This document shows, in pieces, positions 1 to 11,513 of a DNA stretch of 64,000 nucleotides. The position numbers and the translations under genes were made by a program. The stretch spans positions 19,630,417 to 19,694,416 of the forward strand of contig OY727101.1 in NCBI GenBank assembly GCA_963402885.1, written 5' to 3'. The stretch is from Antedon bifida. Lineage: Eukaryota > Echinodermata > Crinoidea > Comatulida > Antedonidae. How positions within the stretch are numbered: position 1 is the stretch's first letter; every line of letters starts with the position of its first letter. Below the pieces are notes generated by a model. It worked only from the letters and a program-made list of their open reading frames with translations. It searched no databases and was not told the DNA's origin.

Positions 1-1267
1 AGTGTCAGTGGGTCCATTCTCACATATGTTTTTTACTTTAAATTCCAACTTCTTGTTGAATTAATACAGGTTAGTGTTGAAAAGCATTTTTACTAAATTT
101 GTCATGAATCACCAATTGTATCATTATTTTGTAATCAGCTTCCTTCGTTCCACACATTCATTATGAATGTTTTTTCCCCATTTTGTTATGACTTGTGGGA
201 CAGCATCACCATGAAAGACCATTTGTTAATACTTTTGTAATAGTTTTTCTATTTCTATTTTTTTAAATGTAAGATTTTTCTGTTCGTTTGTTCCACTATG
301 TAATTGTAACTTGCAAATTCGCCATTGGCTATGAGCAGTTACAAGTGTGTTGTTGATAACAGTGATAATAAATAAGACAGGTTTCATTTTCTTTCTCCTC
401 ATGATTTTACCAATTACTTCTTGTTCCATCTTCTGTTAGATCTCGTCTGACATCTGACCACTTCCTGTGGTCAGACAAATAGTATCCATGGCCTGGGCCT
501 GCCTTAGGTTCCCTTCCATACTGGAGGTCAAACCCGTCTTTGGCCGATAAGGCTCATGGTCAAATAAGGCACACTTCACCCACCACATGTGATCATGGTG
601 TTGCAAACGGTACCTTGGTCAACTGGTGACCATTTCTTGTGATGAGATGAGTTGCAGGTCGTGATACCAGTTGTCTCGCATGTACTAAGTTGTGCAAAAT
701 ATTTTTTCAAGTTTATAGTGGATATATTTAATCTTTCCATGTATGTGAGAGGAAAACATTATTTGTCCTCTGGTGATGATATAAAGATGTTGGTTATATA
801 CAGCATTAAATAAATGACAATATATACCACAATACTCTATCAAGTGTTTCCATCCATGAGATATATTATTAGTATATATATATTTCACTATATTCATATG
901 ATTTGTTTATCACAAAATTAAAAAAAAAACCCTTAAGAATAAAACAAACAGATAAAAATGCGTAGTCTTTACTAATTTAAGCAGAATGCATATTGGTAAA
1001 AAAATGTTGGTATTTCAAAGGATTCAGAAATTAATTTCAATTTTAAACAAAAACACTCATGCAACCATACAAAATTTACTGAATACAAAACTAAACAGAA
1101 AATGGTTAGATCAGGTTAGAATGAATGCAAAAAAATAAAATAAGTAAAAACCACCCTTTCATGGAAATGGAACGATCTGGAAAGTGTAGAAAGGTTATAT
1201 AAACAATTAGGATTGTTCATCAGCTTGGGGCGAGCCCATTGACTAAATGGGTGATACATTTGTTTAC
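1..1267. other. Intron or 3' region of NXF1, no exon recognised
   Basis: Nothing resembling the NXF1 NTF2-like domain was found on the minus strand. The stretch is AT-rich apart from a GC-richer block at about 440-680. If the NXF1 gene is intact, this is one intron longer than 1.2 kb. Confidence 0.5.
436..618 (-). other. Open-frame relic, possibly transposon-derived
   Basis: A 61-codon stop-to-stop frame reads through PRYRLQHHDHMWWVKCALF and on to a stop at 436-438. Its composition is more protein-like and GC-richer than the surroundings. It does not match NXF1 and lacks clear splice borders. A fragment of a repeat is the likeliest explanation; the family is not recognised. Confidence 0.25.
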
Positions 1268-4200
1268 CTGACATAATCTGTCTTGTCTTTGTAAAAATCA
1301 CACAGTGGATTTCCTTCCAACTTCAGCTCTTCTAGTTTCAATCCTTTTAAACATTCCAATTCTTTTACTCGTTTTAACTAAGAAAAAGATATATATAGAT
1401 AAAGATATTTGATAAAATTTCTATACACACAAACCACAGCAGTTAAAATACACACTGTATGTTACACAGTGTATGCAGTGGCATAACGGCTATGAGTACT
1501 CACTGGCTAAACCCTGAGCAGTGTCCAGAGGAAAAAACAGGCATTCAACTGGGCGGAATCTCCATTGTATGCCTATATCAAATTGATTAAAGAGGTTTAT
1601 AATACCTTACCTTGTTATGTGTTACATCAATTATCTTGAGATTCGGAAGTTTCTCGGCCACACCTTCCAAGGTCTTAAGAGAGTACAAAACACACTTGCT
1701 TACAGACAACGACTGAATCTGTAATTGATGCAGAAACAAGTAAATAAATTGTCAGATTTAGTAACTAAAAAATTAAAATAAAAAAAAAAAAAGTTAAAAT
1801 GGACCTGAATGATGTTTGGGGGATATTATTATGTATTAGTAGAAGGTATATTGTTACAAAATATACATTGGGGTAAGCCCCATTTGAAAATCCCAAAAAT
1901 TCACTGGTGATGTCACTTTTGTGAATATATTCCCATATGTTCTGTAAGTATACACCGTTTTATTACCTCTGGTATATTCTCCACAATAATCTTCAATACT
2001 GCATCCATGTATACAGCTTTGTGTAATTCAATGTATAATTTTTCTTGCTGTAATCCTACAAAAACAAACATATTTAATCTAAAGCTCTGTCTGCACTATC
2101 AAACGTTATGTGACAAAAAAATGTGAATAATAACCTTTTGACTATAGAAACATCAGAGTTTAAGTCAGTAATTGTTTCAGAATTATACACAAATAAAATT
2201 GATGACTGTACCTTTGTCATTGTAAATGTCACCTAGGTCAAGTGACTTTGTTGATGGGTCATAGCGGTTGCTCATTCCTGTCTTGAGGGCCTCCAGTTTT
2301 TCCGGAGTCATAGACCAAGAGGGCGGGGCACAGAACTTTGTTAGAATTATCACCTACAGTATAATACAAAATTAATAATTCAAAATGTATTTTAAAAATA
2401 ACTTTTTAATGTAAGCCGGTTTGCTAAAAGCACCTAATAAATGAAATTAAATATATGTGACCAACCTTGTGTCCAGAGGGCGCTGTTATTTGTCGTGTTA
2501 GCTCTTTGAGTGCCGCCCCCGCAGCTTGGTCGTTGACGTAGAAAACCACAAATTCACCCTTGTAGTGATACTACAGTAGATTTTCATATTAAAAAAATAT
2601 TATACAATTTTGGACCAAATAAAAAATAATATCATTGTTTATAATTATTAATATACAGCGAAACCTTTGATTATTTGGTAGAGTCCCATTTGCTGAGGGT
2701 AGGAATTAGGTTGAAATTAAATTGGGTTTTAAAAACATGCGGCCCTTTTTCGTTGGCGGCCATAAAACGATGTAATCAAAGGCAACCGGGTACTCCTTTG
2801 TTCACAGTTAATCAGCCGTTGTAATCAAACATTTTTGTTTTAAAAAACTTACATCTAAAGGTACAAAAGGTGTTGAACATTTCTCTTGTAGATTTCTTAA
2901 CAGCCATTGCTTTTCTACCTTTTTGCCATGTGGAATCTATATAGGAAGACAGAAAATGAATAATAATAATATGGCATAATAGTAAGGGAATTGGACTAGC
3001 ATGTGAGAGGCATGGGTTCGAGACTTGTCCATTACTGCTCTTATTCTTAGAAAAGATACTTAAACTCTTATTGGCTTGTCCTTCGGATGGGATTTAAAAC
3101 CATTGGTCCTGTGTGTGCATACAATTAATAAAGAACTTGTTACAATATGAATGTGTAGAAGACAACTTCCAGTATAGAAGACTAAACTGTACTGTAGTTA
3201 TTGCTATAATCCGAATTTCAGAATACAAATAATAGTATACATTTACAATATCAATAATTATATTTATACCAATAAACATTACCTGTATCTCAACCCAAGA
3301 CATATCGTTTCTCTTTGAAGAGCTAGGCCCACCTTTGCCCCTTTTTGGTCGGTCGTTACGATGACGTGATGAGCCCCTGTCGTTTCTACCACCATACGGA
3401 GTGCTTAAAAAAGGAGAAACTTTCAATTAATGTTTTTAATACTATCTAAAAAGGAGAAACATTCAGTGAGTCAGTGCTTAAATACTATCTAGCATACTTT
3501 ACATTAAATAAAAAATATAGAAAGAAAAGTAATGTTAAAATTAATGTTTGCAACGTACTATCTACGTTGTTGCTGTTTCTTTCCTTCTTCCTCCATCACA
3601 ACATCCTCATCATCAGTTTTTGACGAGGATGGTGGCGCACTTCCTCTATTACTGTCACGACGGGGATATCTCGGACCACCGCGAGAACGTGAGCCACGTG
3701 AACCGCGGGAGCCTCTCCATTTTCCCCCACTTGAATAATCTCCACGATAGCTTCCTTGTCCCCCTTGATAATAATTATCACTTCCGTAGTAACCCCTTCC
3801 TCTTCCGCCTCGACCTCCGCTGGATTCACCCCTCGGTGCTCCTCGTCCTCTCGAAGGACCACCCCTCCAATGTCCTTCTGGAACATGGCTGCTGCCTCCT
3901 TGTCGGTCATCGTGTTCTGCAAATAAAAAAATGAATTCATAAACTGTAAAACTTAAAAAGTTCATGAACTGCCTTTTTTCCACTCATTTAATTATTACTT
4001 AAATTGCTTTATTTAGAAATTATAATCAGTACGCTAGGCCTAGTTATTTATATAACTTTCTGGACAAACTAACTGGTTGAAAAAGTTATTAAACTAAACT
4101 ACTTATATTACTCATCTCATCGGGGGCATCATGCCGCGAGCCTACTCTGCATGCCTAGCTAGCTAGTAGTAGGCCGCTCTAGCTAGCCGCCAGAAAGACC

Positions 4201-4289
4201 AACAATTTCTTACGATAAAAACTCCTTCCACCATCCCTAGATGCAGTTACACTAAATCCTCCTCGTCCCTTGCCATATCCTCGAGACAT
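1268..4289 (-). CDS. NXF1: NXF1-type nuclear mRNA export receptor, 5' part (nine exons, runs off the left edge)
   Basis: Exons, in transcript order: 4289-4214, 3916-3566, 3419-3283, 2936-2853, 2570-2466, 2353-2212, 2055-1967, 1718-1611, 1377-1268. They join in phase to about 400 codons without a stop. Domains seen: an Arg/Gly-rich basic N-terminus (residues ~1-170); an RNA-binding RRM-like fold (WVEIQIPHGKKVEKQWLL, ~182-250); the linker with MSNRYDPSTKSLDL; then leucine-rich repeats ending LEELKLEGNPLCDFYKDK. NXF1 binds mRNA with adaptor proteins, pairs with NXT1 through an NTF2-like domain and carries mRNA through nuclear pores. The NTF2-like and UBA domains are not in the window and should lie to the left. 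The start ATG at 4289 is followed by MSRGYGKGRGG; the first donor is GTAAGA. The acceptor of the third exon (GAAAG at 3424-3420) was chosen by frame. NXF1 and a paralogue such as NXF2 cannot be separated here. Confidence 0.9.
2082..2131 (+). mobile_element. MITE family 1, one-ended fragment
   Basis: This shares the terminal motif GTCTGCACTATCAAAC and the following ATGTGACAAAAAAATGTGA with the fuller copies elsewhere in the window. The other half is missing. It lies in an NXF1 intron. Confidence 0.7.
2971..3120 (+). mobile_element. tRNA-derived SINE, antisense inside an NXF1 intron
   Basis: A degenerate A-box region (ATGGCATAATAGTAAGG) is followed about 40 bases on by a B-box-like GGGTTCGAGACT, then by the tail CCTTCGGATGGGATTTAAA and TGGTCCTGTGTGTGCA. 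This tail motif recurs in SINEs of many marine invertebrates (recalled, not searched). The element is on the opposite strand to NXF1. Confidence 0.7.
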
Positions 4290-5680
4290 ATTAATCGTGT
4301 AAAGCAAGATAAATCAGTCTAAAATTGTTAAAATAATATAAGTTTATAGGCCTAATAAGTGGCTAGGGTAGCAGGAAATCTCTCGACGACACGCCAGTTT
4401 TTGATGCAGCAGCAAGCAGCAAGGGATCGTAAACTAGAGAGGGCGAACTGCCCTTTGTGCAGAACCCAATTAAAAAATGAACCCGTATGATGCCTCTCAA
4501 AGGTATTTACTGGGTAATTAGAACTATCCTAAAAAAATGTTCATTGTTTTATTTTTTAAAAGAAAATTGTGTAGCAAAAAAAAACCAATTATGAAATTAT
4601 AGGGATAGGCCTCCTAGAGGCCTCCTAGAGGCCTATAGATCGTCATTATTGAATTTACTATGATTATTTATTTTTATTATTTTATTTCCAAAAACAACAA
4701 TACAAAAACAAAGGTTCTCAAAACTTATCATTGTTCGAATAACAAAAATTATGAAGAAATTGATAATTAATTATTTTAAACATACTGTAGGCCTAATAGC
4801 ATAAGAAAATTATATCAATAAGTGTGAGTTAGTTAAACAATCTTATTTTATGTTATGTGTATGAAGTATTATTATTCTCAAAAACAATATATTTTTTAAC
4901 AATGACTTTAAATTTGTTAAACGTAGTGGGTTTTCTGAAATGTTACAGTTGGATATAAATCTTTTAGCTATAAAAATTAGTGTATTTAATGCATAAACTT
5001 TGACATTTTCCGATACCAAAACACATAATATTGTTTAAAATTAAATCGTAATCGATGTTTGTTTCTACAAAAACTGTCAATGATTTCCAGAACAATTGTA
5101 TTTTTTAAAATGATTAAAATAATTTTCTTTAAAAACATATGAAGAGCTGAGCAGCAATACAATTGACGACGTTCAAATAATATTACAATGCATTTATTAA
5201 TACTCCACTGTAATGTAAATAGTATCGCCGCGAGCAATGGGAAGGTACCGCCGCCGATTGGTGGACAGAAGTAGTTCCACGGTCTGGTTGGCAACAACAG
5301 CAACATGAAATAGGCGGTAAGCAAAACACGTTAGTAAAGTTAGCCTAAAAGTAAGTCATAGAAAAGGTGCATTTGAGGTAGTTGAAAACTAGAATGTTCT
5401 GAACCCATTAAATAAACTTGAAAAATATGATGTATAATGCAACTATTGTAATAGAGAATCTGATTGGCCTAAATTGGAATAACAGTCGATAAAAAATAAT
5501 CGATCCATGCATGGCAACACAAAACAACAACTCAAATAATGCTGCGTCCGTCTACTTTAAGATCGAATGTATTTTCCAAAAGAAAAAACGTCAATTAAAA
5601 ATAATTATGATCGCCATTTTGTATTTCAGCTTTCTTCTGATTCAAGAGTATACTTTCGCAATCTCAGCAGATGAGCAAAA
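4290..5680. promoter_or_regulatory. Divergent intergenic region between NXF1 and the ZU5-death gene
   Basis: The two genes start back to back, so both promoters should lie here. No TATA box or other core element is convincing. The stretch is mostly AT-rich; it holds a short tandem repeat of GGCCTCCTAGA at 4606-4637 and TAGGCCTA palindromes at 4347 and 4788. A separate frame opens at 5511-5756 with no recognisable product. Confidence 0.35.
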
Positions 5681-8321
5681 ATGTCTGTCAGTAGGCCTAC
5701 AACATCGCAGGTTCCTAGTAATAATGACGATGATGTCGAATATCAAGAAAATGTGATATCTGATAATTGTAAAAAACATTATATTGCGTGGAAACTACAG
5801 AGCCCAAGGCCTCTGTCCTCAAACAACCAGTCTTTTACAGAGAACAGTGGAGATGGAAAGTTTACAATTGGACTTATTGGCAAAGAAGGTGGTTATCTGG
5901 AACTAAGAAATGGAGACATTCAGCTTTATATTCCTCCAGGAGCAAAGTCAGACGTCGACGAAGGATATGTATTTATGTATGCCGACTCAGTCCAATATAA
6001 ATTGATTAAATATGATGTCATCATTTGCGGCCCTCCTGGTCAGCAATTTAATAACCCAGTTTTGCTAAGATTTCCAAAGCCAAAATCACAAGACGATAAC
6101 AATCTCCTTGAAAGTAACTTGGTTAAACTCAGTATTCATGAACTTGGACAGCCTTTGAAATGGAGGTCTATGGATACCACAACTGACGGTTCCTTCTTTC
6201 TAGAAGATGGTAACATATTGCTACATTTGAATCATTTCACTGGATTTAAAGTTGATGTTGGAGTGCAGACAACAACAACCACTCACACTTTCTTCCTTAC
6301 AGCTTTTTTGGAGCAACAAGATCAACACTGCTTTTTGTTTCGAGTGTTCGTCAGTATCTATTCTGCTTTAGAGGAGGTAGGCCTAAATCTATTTTGTTGG
6401 TTCTTGTAAATTACGTCCAGATGGAAACCTTGACAGCCAAACACAAAACTATCCAGCACAACTAAATTAACACATCACTATCGATTTTCGTGCAAATTCA
6501 AATTTATGATATGTTTCTTTCAGCTTGTGAAAAATGAAGAATCCAACTGCGATTCTCGAAAAATTGTAAACTCGGTGAAAATGGGTTCATTTCTACCTGA
6601 AGACAAATTCACTTTAAACGTCATAGAATGCGAGGGCTGTCAGGCGAAGCCAGTGATGCAATATGTAATTATAAATGTATAATTTCCATATGCCAACACA
6701 CTATTCAAATCATTCACTATTTTCAACTAAAGAAGCAATACATAATATCAACCCAATTTGAAAAATAATTCTAAATACTATTTTTATTACAAATTACAAA
6801 TTTTCCTATTTTAAGTTTGACTGGTAGCTTCTTAATAACATCCTTTTCATAGAGAAAGAAATAATCATTAATCGTTCATTTTAAAATAATATAATCTAAT
6901 TTTCTAATATTGTTACCGTACATTTTAAGATCCGTGTTTGTGACATCATGTCAGATGGTAATTATATCAGCCGTCAATTTGTGATGGAGTCTTCAAGAAG
7001 TCTTATAAAAGGTTCAAGTTTTAAGTTTCAAGTTGGTGTTGGTAGCGAAATTGTTTATATGGATCGAGTGGTTGTTGAAAAAAAGGTCAGGTTTTATACT
7101 CACAATATTATTTTTTTTGCAAATAATGGGGCTTTTTCGAAATAAATGCTGTAAATTTTGTGATTTTGACAATTTTTCCAGCCAATTTTACATTTGAAGC
7201 CCATCTCGAAATCAAGCCTTAGCCCACTGGGCTTTTGGGCTTCTTTATATTTATTTCTCAATCTGCCTGAATTAGACCATATTGACTTAATTGTTACGGT
7301 ATTTTGAGACATTATTTACTATACAAACATATACATTTTTGCTGGTCACGCTTTTATTAGTCTTACCCATTGCCTTTCTGTTTTATAGAATGAAGAATCT
7401 CACGATAAGTATCTGGAACCTCAATTTACATGTTCGCCCGGGCATCCATCAATTTTACAACAACAAACTCGCCGGGATCTTTCAATACACCTTGATGTTT
7501 TAACAGAAGGCCCAGATAGGCCTTGTGACTATCGAGGATTGGCAGAATTGATGGGAGAGACCAGTATATACATAGAGTGGCTTGGATCTCCAAAGAATTC
7601 TCAACAAGACAGTAGTCCGACCAATCTGTTGCTCAGCAAGTGGGAAATAGACTGTAAGAATAGGAAACTGACACCAGAAGCAGCTTTAAACAAATTAGGA
7701 AGATTGCTCAATGACCTTAAACACAATCCCTGTATTGAGATTATCAAAAGGGCAAATAATCCAATGAGAAGTAGCTTAACGGCTATAAACCCAGGGGCCC
7801 TAGAGCTTAAGGGACCGCAGATCAGCAGCCCAATGCAACTACTACCCAGTGTTGGAGGAGGGCCCCTTAAGAAACCAAGGGCCTCTACCGCCTGCTTTAT
7901 GCCAGTGCCAACGACGCAGCAATCCCTACAATTTCGTATTGCCCGTATTATGAATATTCTCGAATGGCCAAAAAATCCAATGAGCAGTGACGTAACGGTT
8001 ATGAGCGCTCACGGGCAACTACCCAGTGTTGTATGGGACCCTGAGAAACCAAGGGCCTACGCTCCCTGTGTTACGCCACTGCCCGTGATGGGGCTTCAAT
8101 TAAAACGTCATTGCATTGCATGTAATAAGATTATCAGCGAAAGGGCAAATTATCCTAACCGGCTAACTCCCGGGATTAAGAGACCTCAGAGCAGCCAAAT
8201 GCAACTACCCAGTGTTGGAGGGGGTGGCTCCTTAAGAAACCAGCCTTTTCACCCTGCGTTACGCCACTGCCAATGGAGCGAGAATCAACATCGTCATTCC
8301 GTTGCGGTGCATCATAAATAA
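5681..8321 (+). CDS. ZU5-UPA-death domain protein, UNC5CL/PIDD-like
   Basis: Coding blocks 5681-6376, 6524-6664, 6930-7085 and 7389-8321 join in phase 0 to 641 residues. Domains: an acidic N-terminus; ZU5 (~66-190, GKEGGYLEL, LYIPPGAKS); UPA (~200-330); a death domain (~352-450, LDVLTEGPDRPCDYRGLAEL and LLLSKWEIDC); then a 190-residue tail. Such proteins act in the cytoplasm, with the ZU5-UPA pair folding onto the death domain until signalling releases it. There is no signal peptide, Ig domain or transmembrane segment, so it is not a full UNC5 netrin receptor. HFT at residues 185-187 sits where PIDD1 has its self-cleaving HFS; whether it cleaves is unknown. The start is the first ATG before the domain in this frame; an upstream non-coding exon is possible. 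The tail is built from repeats and looks acquired. Confidence 0.82.
7771..8272 (+). mobile_element. Three copies of a small inverted-repeat element inside the coding exon
   Basis: Units at about 7771-7910, 7984-8083 and 8155-8272 share CAACTACCCAGTGTTG, a CTTAAGAAACCA block and an end like GTTACGCCACTGC. Unit 2 begins GCAGTGACGTAAC, the near-inverse of its own end, so the units look like foldback elements. All three stay in frame and encode PSVGGG-type repeats after the death domain. A related fragment (GCAGTGGCATAACGGCTATG) is near 1475. Confidence 0.7.
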
Positions 8322-8675
8322 TTTTTGCAGTGTTTCTATATTAGATAGATTCTCTATATGAAATTACATCTAGATAGGGCATAATGTAATTCTAGGCCTA
8401 TATAGGCCTAAATTAGAGACTACTAAATTAGAGACTATACTTGTTGCAAAAGCCAGGCCTAATGGTTGGACTACGTACATAAACATAGTTTAATAGGCAG
8501 CACGCACAATCAGGGATGACTGCAATAGGAAAATTGGTACCAATATTGTAGATTTGTGACGGTCTATAATCGCGCCATAAAGTGAAAACGAGGCTGATGA
8601 AAAATGTTGTCCCACACGGCACATTGGAGAGGTAGAACACTGCATGCATTGATTGTCAGTATTGGAGATAATTCA

Positions 8676-9190
8676 TCATAAAAGGCCAGGTACGGGCAAA
8701 CAATTTCTATTGATCATACATTCTAATATTCATTTTCGATCTACAATTTCCCCTATGTTTCATAATTTTTGGGATTTTTAATGTGCTACACTATTTTGTT
8801 GAGTGGGGGTGATAGTTCAAATTACACATTGAAATACCTATTCTTTTGTACACAAATATTGAAAATAGAGAGGCATTTTTAAACAATTAGGAAAAATAAA
8901 CAGTGTGGTGAAAAATATTATCAGATGTAGGTAATATATCTTGAACTTTAATGTTCCTGGTGTTTTTTTTATTCGATTTTTATTTTCGTGCTATAGCAAA
9001 AATTAACCACGGTACTGTATACCCACCAACTTTTATTTCACTTTATAGGGAGTCACCGGATATGGTAATACATTGCTTAAACTTTCTAAGGGAAATTCAT
9101 GTTTTTTCGCCATGATTTCTGTTACACGTTTGTTTTATGTAAATTTTAACCAGATATATTTAAAATTCATGCCCTTTATAGAAAGAAACT
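8676..9190 (-). mobile_element. Non-autonomous DNA transposon-like element, copy A
   Basis: This aligns along nearly its whole length with the reverse complement of 45443-46046, including AAAGGCCAGGTACGGGCAAA at one end, TTGATCATACATTC and GCTATAGCAAAAATTA. The far terminus is degraded here. No transposase frame is present. Confidence 0.65.
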
Positions 9191-9702
9191 GAACTAAATA
9201 CACTAAGTGACATTCTGTGCTTACTGATGAATCATTGTTAAACAACAAATGTTATGTAATAACGTCGTAAATTGACGATTTAGTACAGTAGTCTATGTCC
9301 ACTAAATATTTTTCTGGAACTTCAACAAAGCTATTTTATAATTTAAACAAGAAATATTTCTTACAAAAAACGCTGCTCGCTTATTGACAAATATTTTTTA
9401 TTTCAAATTTGTTTTTGAAAAGGTCTAATATTATCTCTGTAGGCCTATTTGGTTGTTACCACCATTGAAATCATTAATTACTTCTTTTCTTACTAGTAGG
9501 CCTAGGTCTAATATCAACAAATATTATTATAATCAAATATTAATTGTTTATATTTTTGTATTTTTTTATATAATTTAATAGGCCTACTGAATTATTATTA
9601 TTATAAGTAAGATAATTATGTATTGTTTACTTGCACATCTCTTTTATGGTCGATGCGTTATAGATTTTGTTATATTAGTATTATGTATCATTTGAATCAA
9701 TG

Positions 9703-9840
9703 TTAAGCTCTGTCTCCACTATCAAACTAGTTTGAGAAAAAGTGCGATGTGCTCAAATATGGTAGTGATATGACATCATCATGTCCATATATGGGCACAT
9801 TTTTTGTCACATAAAATTTGATAGTGTAGACAGAGCTTAA
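9703..9840. mobile_element. MITE family 1, complete copy
   Basis: Both ends are present: TTAAGCTCTGTCT at the left and AGACAGAGCTTAA at the right, with a near-palindromic interior (GATGTGCTCAAATATGG and CCATATATGGGCACA). Confidence 0.85.
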
Positions 9841-10229
9841 ATGATTATTAACTAGTTAACCAATTACTTACTACTAATAAAAACAAGTATTATTTTGGTC
9901 TTCGTGAGATCGTGGAGTAATAAATATTCATTAATCCATATGGTGAGATCCAACACATTTCGAAGCATAATCTTTATTATTATCAGCCTACAGTAGGCAT
10001 ATCATTGTTACGTTTCATTTCAATAAAATGTTGAAACTGGAAATTGCTGGTTGATTTTTTGTGTCTTTGTTTCCCATTTATCTATTTTTTAAATATTTAT
10101 ATTACTTTTTTGTGGTGATTTTTTTTTTTTATTTTTTGGTTTTGTATTTTTGATGATCTAGTCATTTTAACATTTGTATATAGTAATTTTTTTACCTTTT
10201 GTGAAAGTTGATACAATTCAGTCTATATA

Positions 10230-10390
10230 GAGCTCTGTCTACACTATCAAACTTTATGTGACAAAAAAAATGTGATGTGCCCAAATATGGTAGTGATGAT
10301 GTGCCCAAATATGGTAGTGATGTGCCCAAATATGGTAGTGATATGACATCATGTCATGTCCAGATATGGACAAATTTTTTTTCCCATAAA
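10230..10390 (+). mobile_element. MITE family 1, right end lost, internal triplication
   Basis: The left terminus GTCTACACTATCAAACTT is intact. The internal unit GATGTGCCCAAATATGGTAG occurs three times in tandem. The right terminus stops at CATAAAGTTT. Confidence 0.8.
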
Positions 10391-10984
10391 GTTTACTAAC
10401 AACAATTTTACCAAGTACTTTAAAAGATTGAATTCCGAATATGAAACATTTATACTTAAATTATATTATTTTTAATACTATAAGGCCTGAAACTAAATTG
10501 TATATTTTTTTTATAGCCTATTTGTAAATAATGTATTTTATCATAATGCAGTTTAATATCATTTTTATGTATTTTATTGGAATTTAATAGTGTCTCTGAA
10601 TATCAACTGGCATTCTGTCCAGCTGGAAGGGTTTACCCTCTTTAAATAAATTTGAAATACAAATGTTAAAAATACACACAGAGCCAAATTATACCTTGGA
10701 CAATAATATATTACTTGCACAAAATATACTTTAACCTTATATACGGCCACAAACATTCAGAGCCATATATATATATTGAAATATTATTATAATAATTATA
10801 TATGAGGAAATCTGTGAGAATTGTCCTAAGGCGATTCGAAAGACCCTTCGAAAAGAAGCTCTTGGGCGTCTTCTTTTTAGTACTCTTGATGGGTACTTCG
10901 GGTGGGCGTCTTTTCGAGGTTTTACCTTATAATGCATGTTACGTAATAGGATCAACAAATACTTTTTCTTGATAATATTATACC

Positions 10985-11005
10985 AGAGAGAGAGAGAGAG
11001 AGAAA
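10985..11005. repeat. GA dinucleotide run
   Basis: A microsatellite of about ten GA units, next to the start of the duplicated block. Confidence 0.9.
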
Positions 11006-11399
11006 GAGTTGGAAAATTGTAACACTTGGTACAACAGCACCATCTCTTTTTAAACTGCCAATCTATTCCATTTTGTTTATTTACATAATACAGCTCGTTC
11101 AATTAAAGTTAACATTTACTTTATTACTATCTATATTACATTATAAAATGTCTAATTAAATTTTATCGGATATTCAAAATAATGGGTTTCTTAGATTTTA
11201 TGTATATAAATTCTAAAAAAAATGAATGCTTACTGTTATTCTATTCGACGAATAATTTCTAAGTTGCTGAAAAGACAAAAACAATTTATTAATGGGCAGA
11301 GTTGAACAATTTCATTTTTTAACCCTGGGAAAATTATTAGTTGCGTCATAGGCCTACTTATTTTTAAAGTGTTTTTCAACGACAGAGTTACTGATTACG

Positions 11400-11513
11400 A
11401 TGGCGAGTTCAGTAATAGAAACGAAAGCGACATCGAAACGAATTTGTGAAGAGACATTTAGCTGCTTTGGTGGTGAGGCAAAGTTTGTGAAAGTCAGCAT
11501 GGATGGAAGGTAG
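11400..11513 (+). pseudogene. Truncated duplicate of ZFYVE1 exon 1
   Basis: The block at about 11025-11500 aligns with 12508-13020, covering the upstream region and the first coding bases. This copy keeps the ATG, an identical run TSKRICEE, then FSC.GGEAKF, but lacks about 37 bases that in the real gene encode WCENCGSRQCSLC. The loss shifts the frame and the reading ends at TAG after 37 codons. No later ZFYVE1 exon lies between the copies. It could still be transcribed from its duplicated promoter as a short RNA or peptide. Confidence 0.75.

Noticed and set aside
3548-3934. 128-codon plus-strand frame
   Set aside because: It is antisense to the Arg/Gly-rich NXF1 exon 2, whose codon bias keeps the other strand open.
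5511-5756. 81-codon frame overlapping the start of the ZU5-death gene
   Set aside because: It is out of frame with the domain-bearing exon, and its hydrophobic stretch lies in AT-rich leader sequence. A signal-peptide exon was considered but there is no donor joining it in phase.
10800-10930. Lys/Arg-rich minus-strand frame (KTSKRRPPEVPIKS...)
   Set aside because: It is protein-like in composition but no donor or adjoining exon was found; kept only as a possibility.
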